Source: Shinisaurus crocodilurus
Taxonomy: Eukaryota; Chordata; Lepidosauria; Squamata; Shinisauridae
NCBI GenBank assembly: GCA_021292165.1
Contig: CM037878.1
Location: 248,362,968-248,426,967, forward strand
Reading direction: 5' to 3'
DNA length: 64,000 bases
Shown here: positions 63,270 to 64,000 of the stretch, in pieces
Position numbering within the stretch: position 1 is the stretch's first letter
Layout: each line of letters begins with the position of its first letter
Made by a program: the position numbers and the translations under genes
The notes under the pieces: generated by a model
Told to the model about the DNA's origin: nothing
Database searches by the model: none
What the model saw: the letters and a program-made list of their open reading frames with translations, nothing else

Positions 63270-64000
63270 ATAATATAATTTATTACGGCAAACAGCCAGC
63301 TATAAGAACAGATAAACAAATAAACAATACAATACAATACAGAAAACGTTATTAGAATTTAAAATTTAAAAATAGAGTTTAAAATTGAGAATTCAAGAAT
63401 CAACATACAGTCAAAAATACACAGTATTTAGTGGCTTCATTATTTAGGGATTTTACTCCATCATCCCCTTTCGGCAATTTATGGCTGCTGCACAAAAACT
63501 AGCCACTTTGGCTGTGATACTTGAATTCTGGTCAGACAGCAGATACTCTAAATAAAATTTGTTTGACCTACCAGGATTTTTTTGTAAAAGCGGTTTTATG
63601 AAGGTATCTCTAAGGCCTTGATAAAAGTTACAATAAAGAAGTACGTGACCTGCTGTTTCTACCTCCCCCATCCCACATGGGCAGGTCCGCTTGCTATAGG
63701 GGATCTTTTTGAATCTTCCTTCCAGCAGCGCAGATGGTAGAACATTTAATTTGGCTAATGTGAATGCCTTTCTAAGTTTAGGGATGGTCAAATTTATCAG
63801 ATAGTTAGCAGGTGCAAATGGGCCTCTATTTTCTATAAAAACAGAATATAAAGCTGCTTGACTTAGATAGTTTTGGGATTCGATGTCTCAAATTCGCTGG
63901 GCAATGGCTATTTTCACTTTGGTATACCCTAGGGTTAAGATGGCAGTTGTAGAAAAACCAAAAGTTAATAGTTTCATGTTTAGTTGTTTTTTCCATTTTG
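63270..64000 (-). mobile_element. LINE 3' end running off the window
   Basis: The tail (AATAATAATAATATAATTTA at 63262, then TTACGGCAAACAGCCAGCTA) lies on the left. The minus-strand frame 63453-63791 is open for 112 codons and reads like the end of a non-LTR ORF2: RKAFTLAKLNVLPSALLEGR, RTCPCGMGEVETAGHVLLYC (a Cys-His zinc-binding pattern) and NSSITAKVASFCAAAINCRK. Further upstream sequence to 64000 continues the element with interruptions. The clade is not assigned; it differs from the L2-like copies because of the CPCG...H...C motif. Confidence 0.7.

Noticed and set aside
1..64000. Defence system, biosynthetic cluster or new multi-gene system
   Set aside because: No linked host genes exist in the window. 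All multi-domain coding sequence belongs to transposable elements.

Overview
The window looks like nuclear DNA of a reptile, most likely a lizard or another lepidosaur. It is AT-rich and carries no bacterial-style gene packing. It is dense in interspersed repeats typical of squamates: tRNA-derived SINEs, two kinds of 5S-rRNA-derived SINE, L2-like and CR1 LINEs, MIR, short palindromic DNA transposons, a Tc1 element and DIRS-type retroelements. The species call is inference from repeat content. No complete host protein-coding gene is visible. The open reading frames come from retroelement remnants, a transposase, one piece of a cell-surface receptor gene, or chance.

Layout. 1-10.4 kb: a 5'-truncated L2-like LINE, palindromic DNA elements, a rearranged non-LTR retrotransposon with a C-terminal zinc finger (3.46-5.67 kb), two copies of a 5S-derived SINE, and an open fragment of an ADGRB (BAI) adhesion GPCR (6.5-6.87 kb). 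10.5-14.2 kb: a large CpG island with a CCAAT box, a TATA box and a short untranslated first exon ending in a consensus splice donor. This is the only convincing host-gene control region; the rest of the window reads as its long first intron or as intergenic DNA. 14.8-30 kb: mostly non-coding with MIR, SINEs, MITEs, a candidate solo LTR, microsatellites and a near-perfect hairpin. 30.5-32.1 kb: a Tc1-like transposon with long inverted repeats, TA target sites and a decayed transposase. 34.3-41.6 kb: a GC-rich palindromic element, then a DIRS-like tyrosine-recombinase retrotransposon with its inverted termini and internal complementary region still readable, a gag gene carrying a 39-bp minisatellite, a deleted reverse transcriptase, an RNase H and a recombinase split by an L2 insertion. 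42-54 kb: LINE remnants, a CR1 element split by a candidate solo LTR, hAT elements with recognisable 8-bp target sites, and SINEs. 55.7-56.6 kb: an 0.83-kb internally deleted DIRS relative that keeps both termini. 57-64 kb: CR1 and L2 fragments, MIRs, Tigger-like MITEs and a LINE tail running off the window end.

How it fits together. Autonomous elements (CR1, L2, Tc1, DIRS) and the short elements that depend on such machinery lie side by side, and nesting gives a relative insertion order in several places. Apart from transposition, the most informative signals are local: three near-perfect hairpins, an exact 77-bp duplication 3.9 kb apart, and a 340-bp inverted pair of MITE-plus-flank 12.5 kb apart. 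I found no defence, CRISPR or biosynthetic system.
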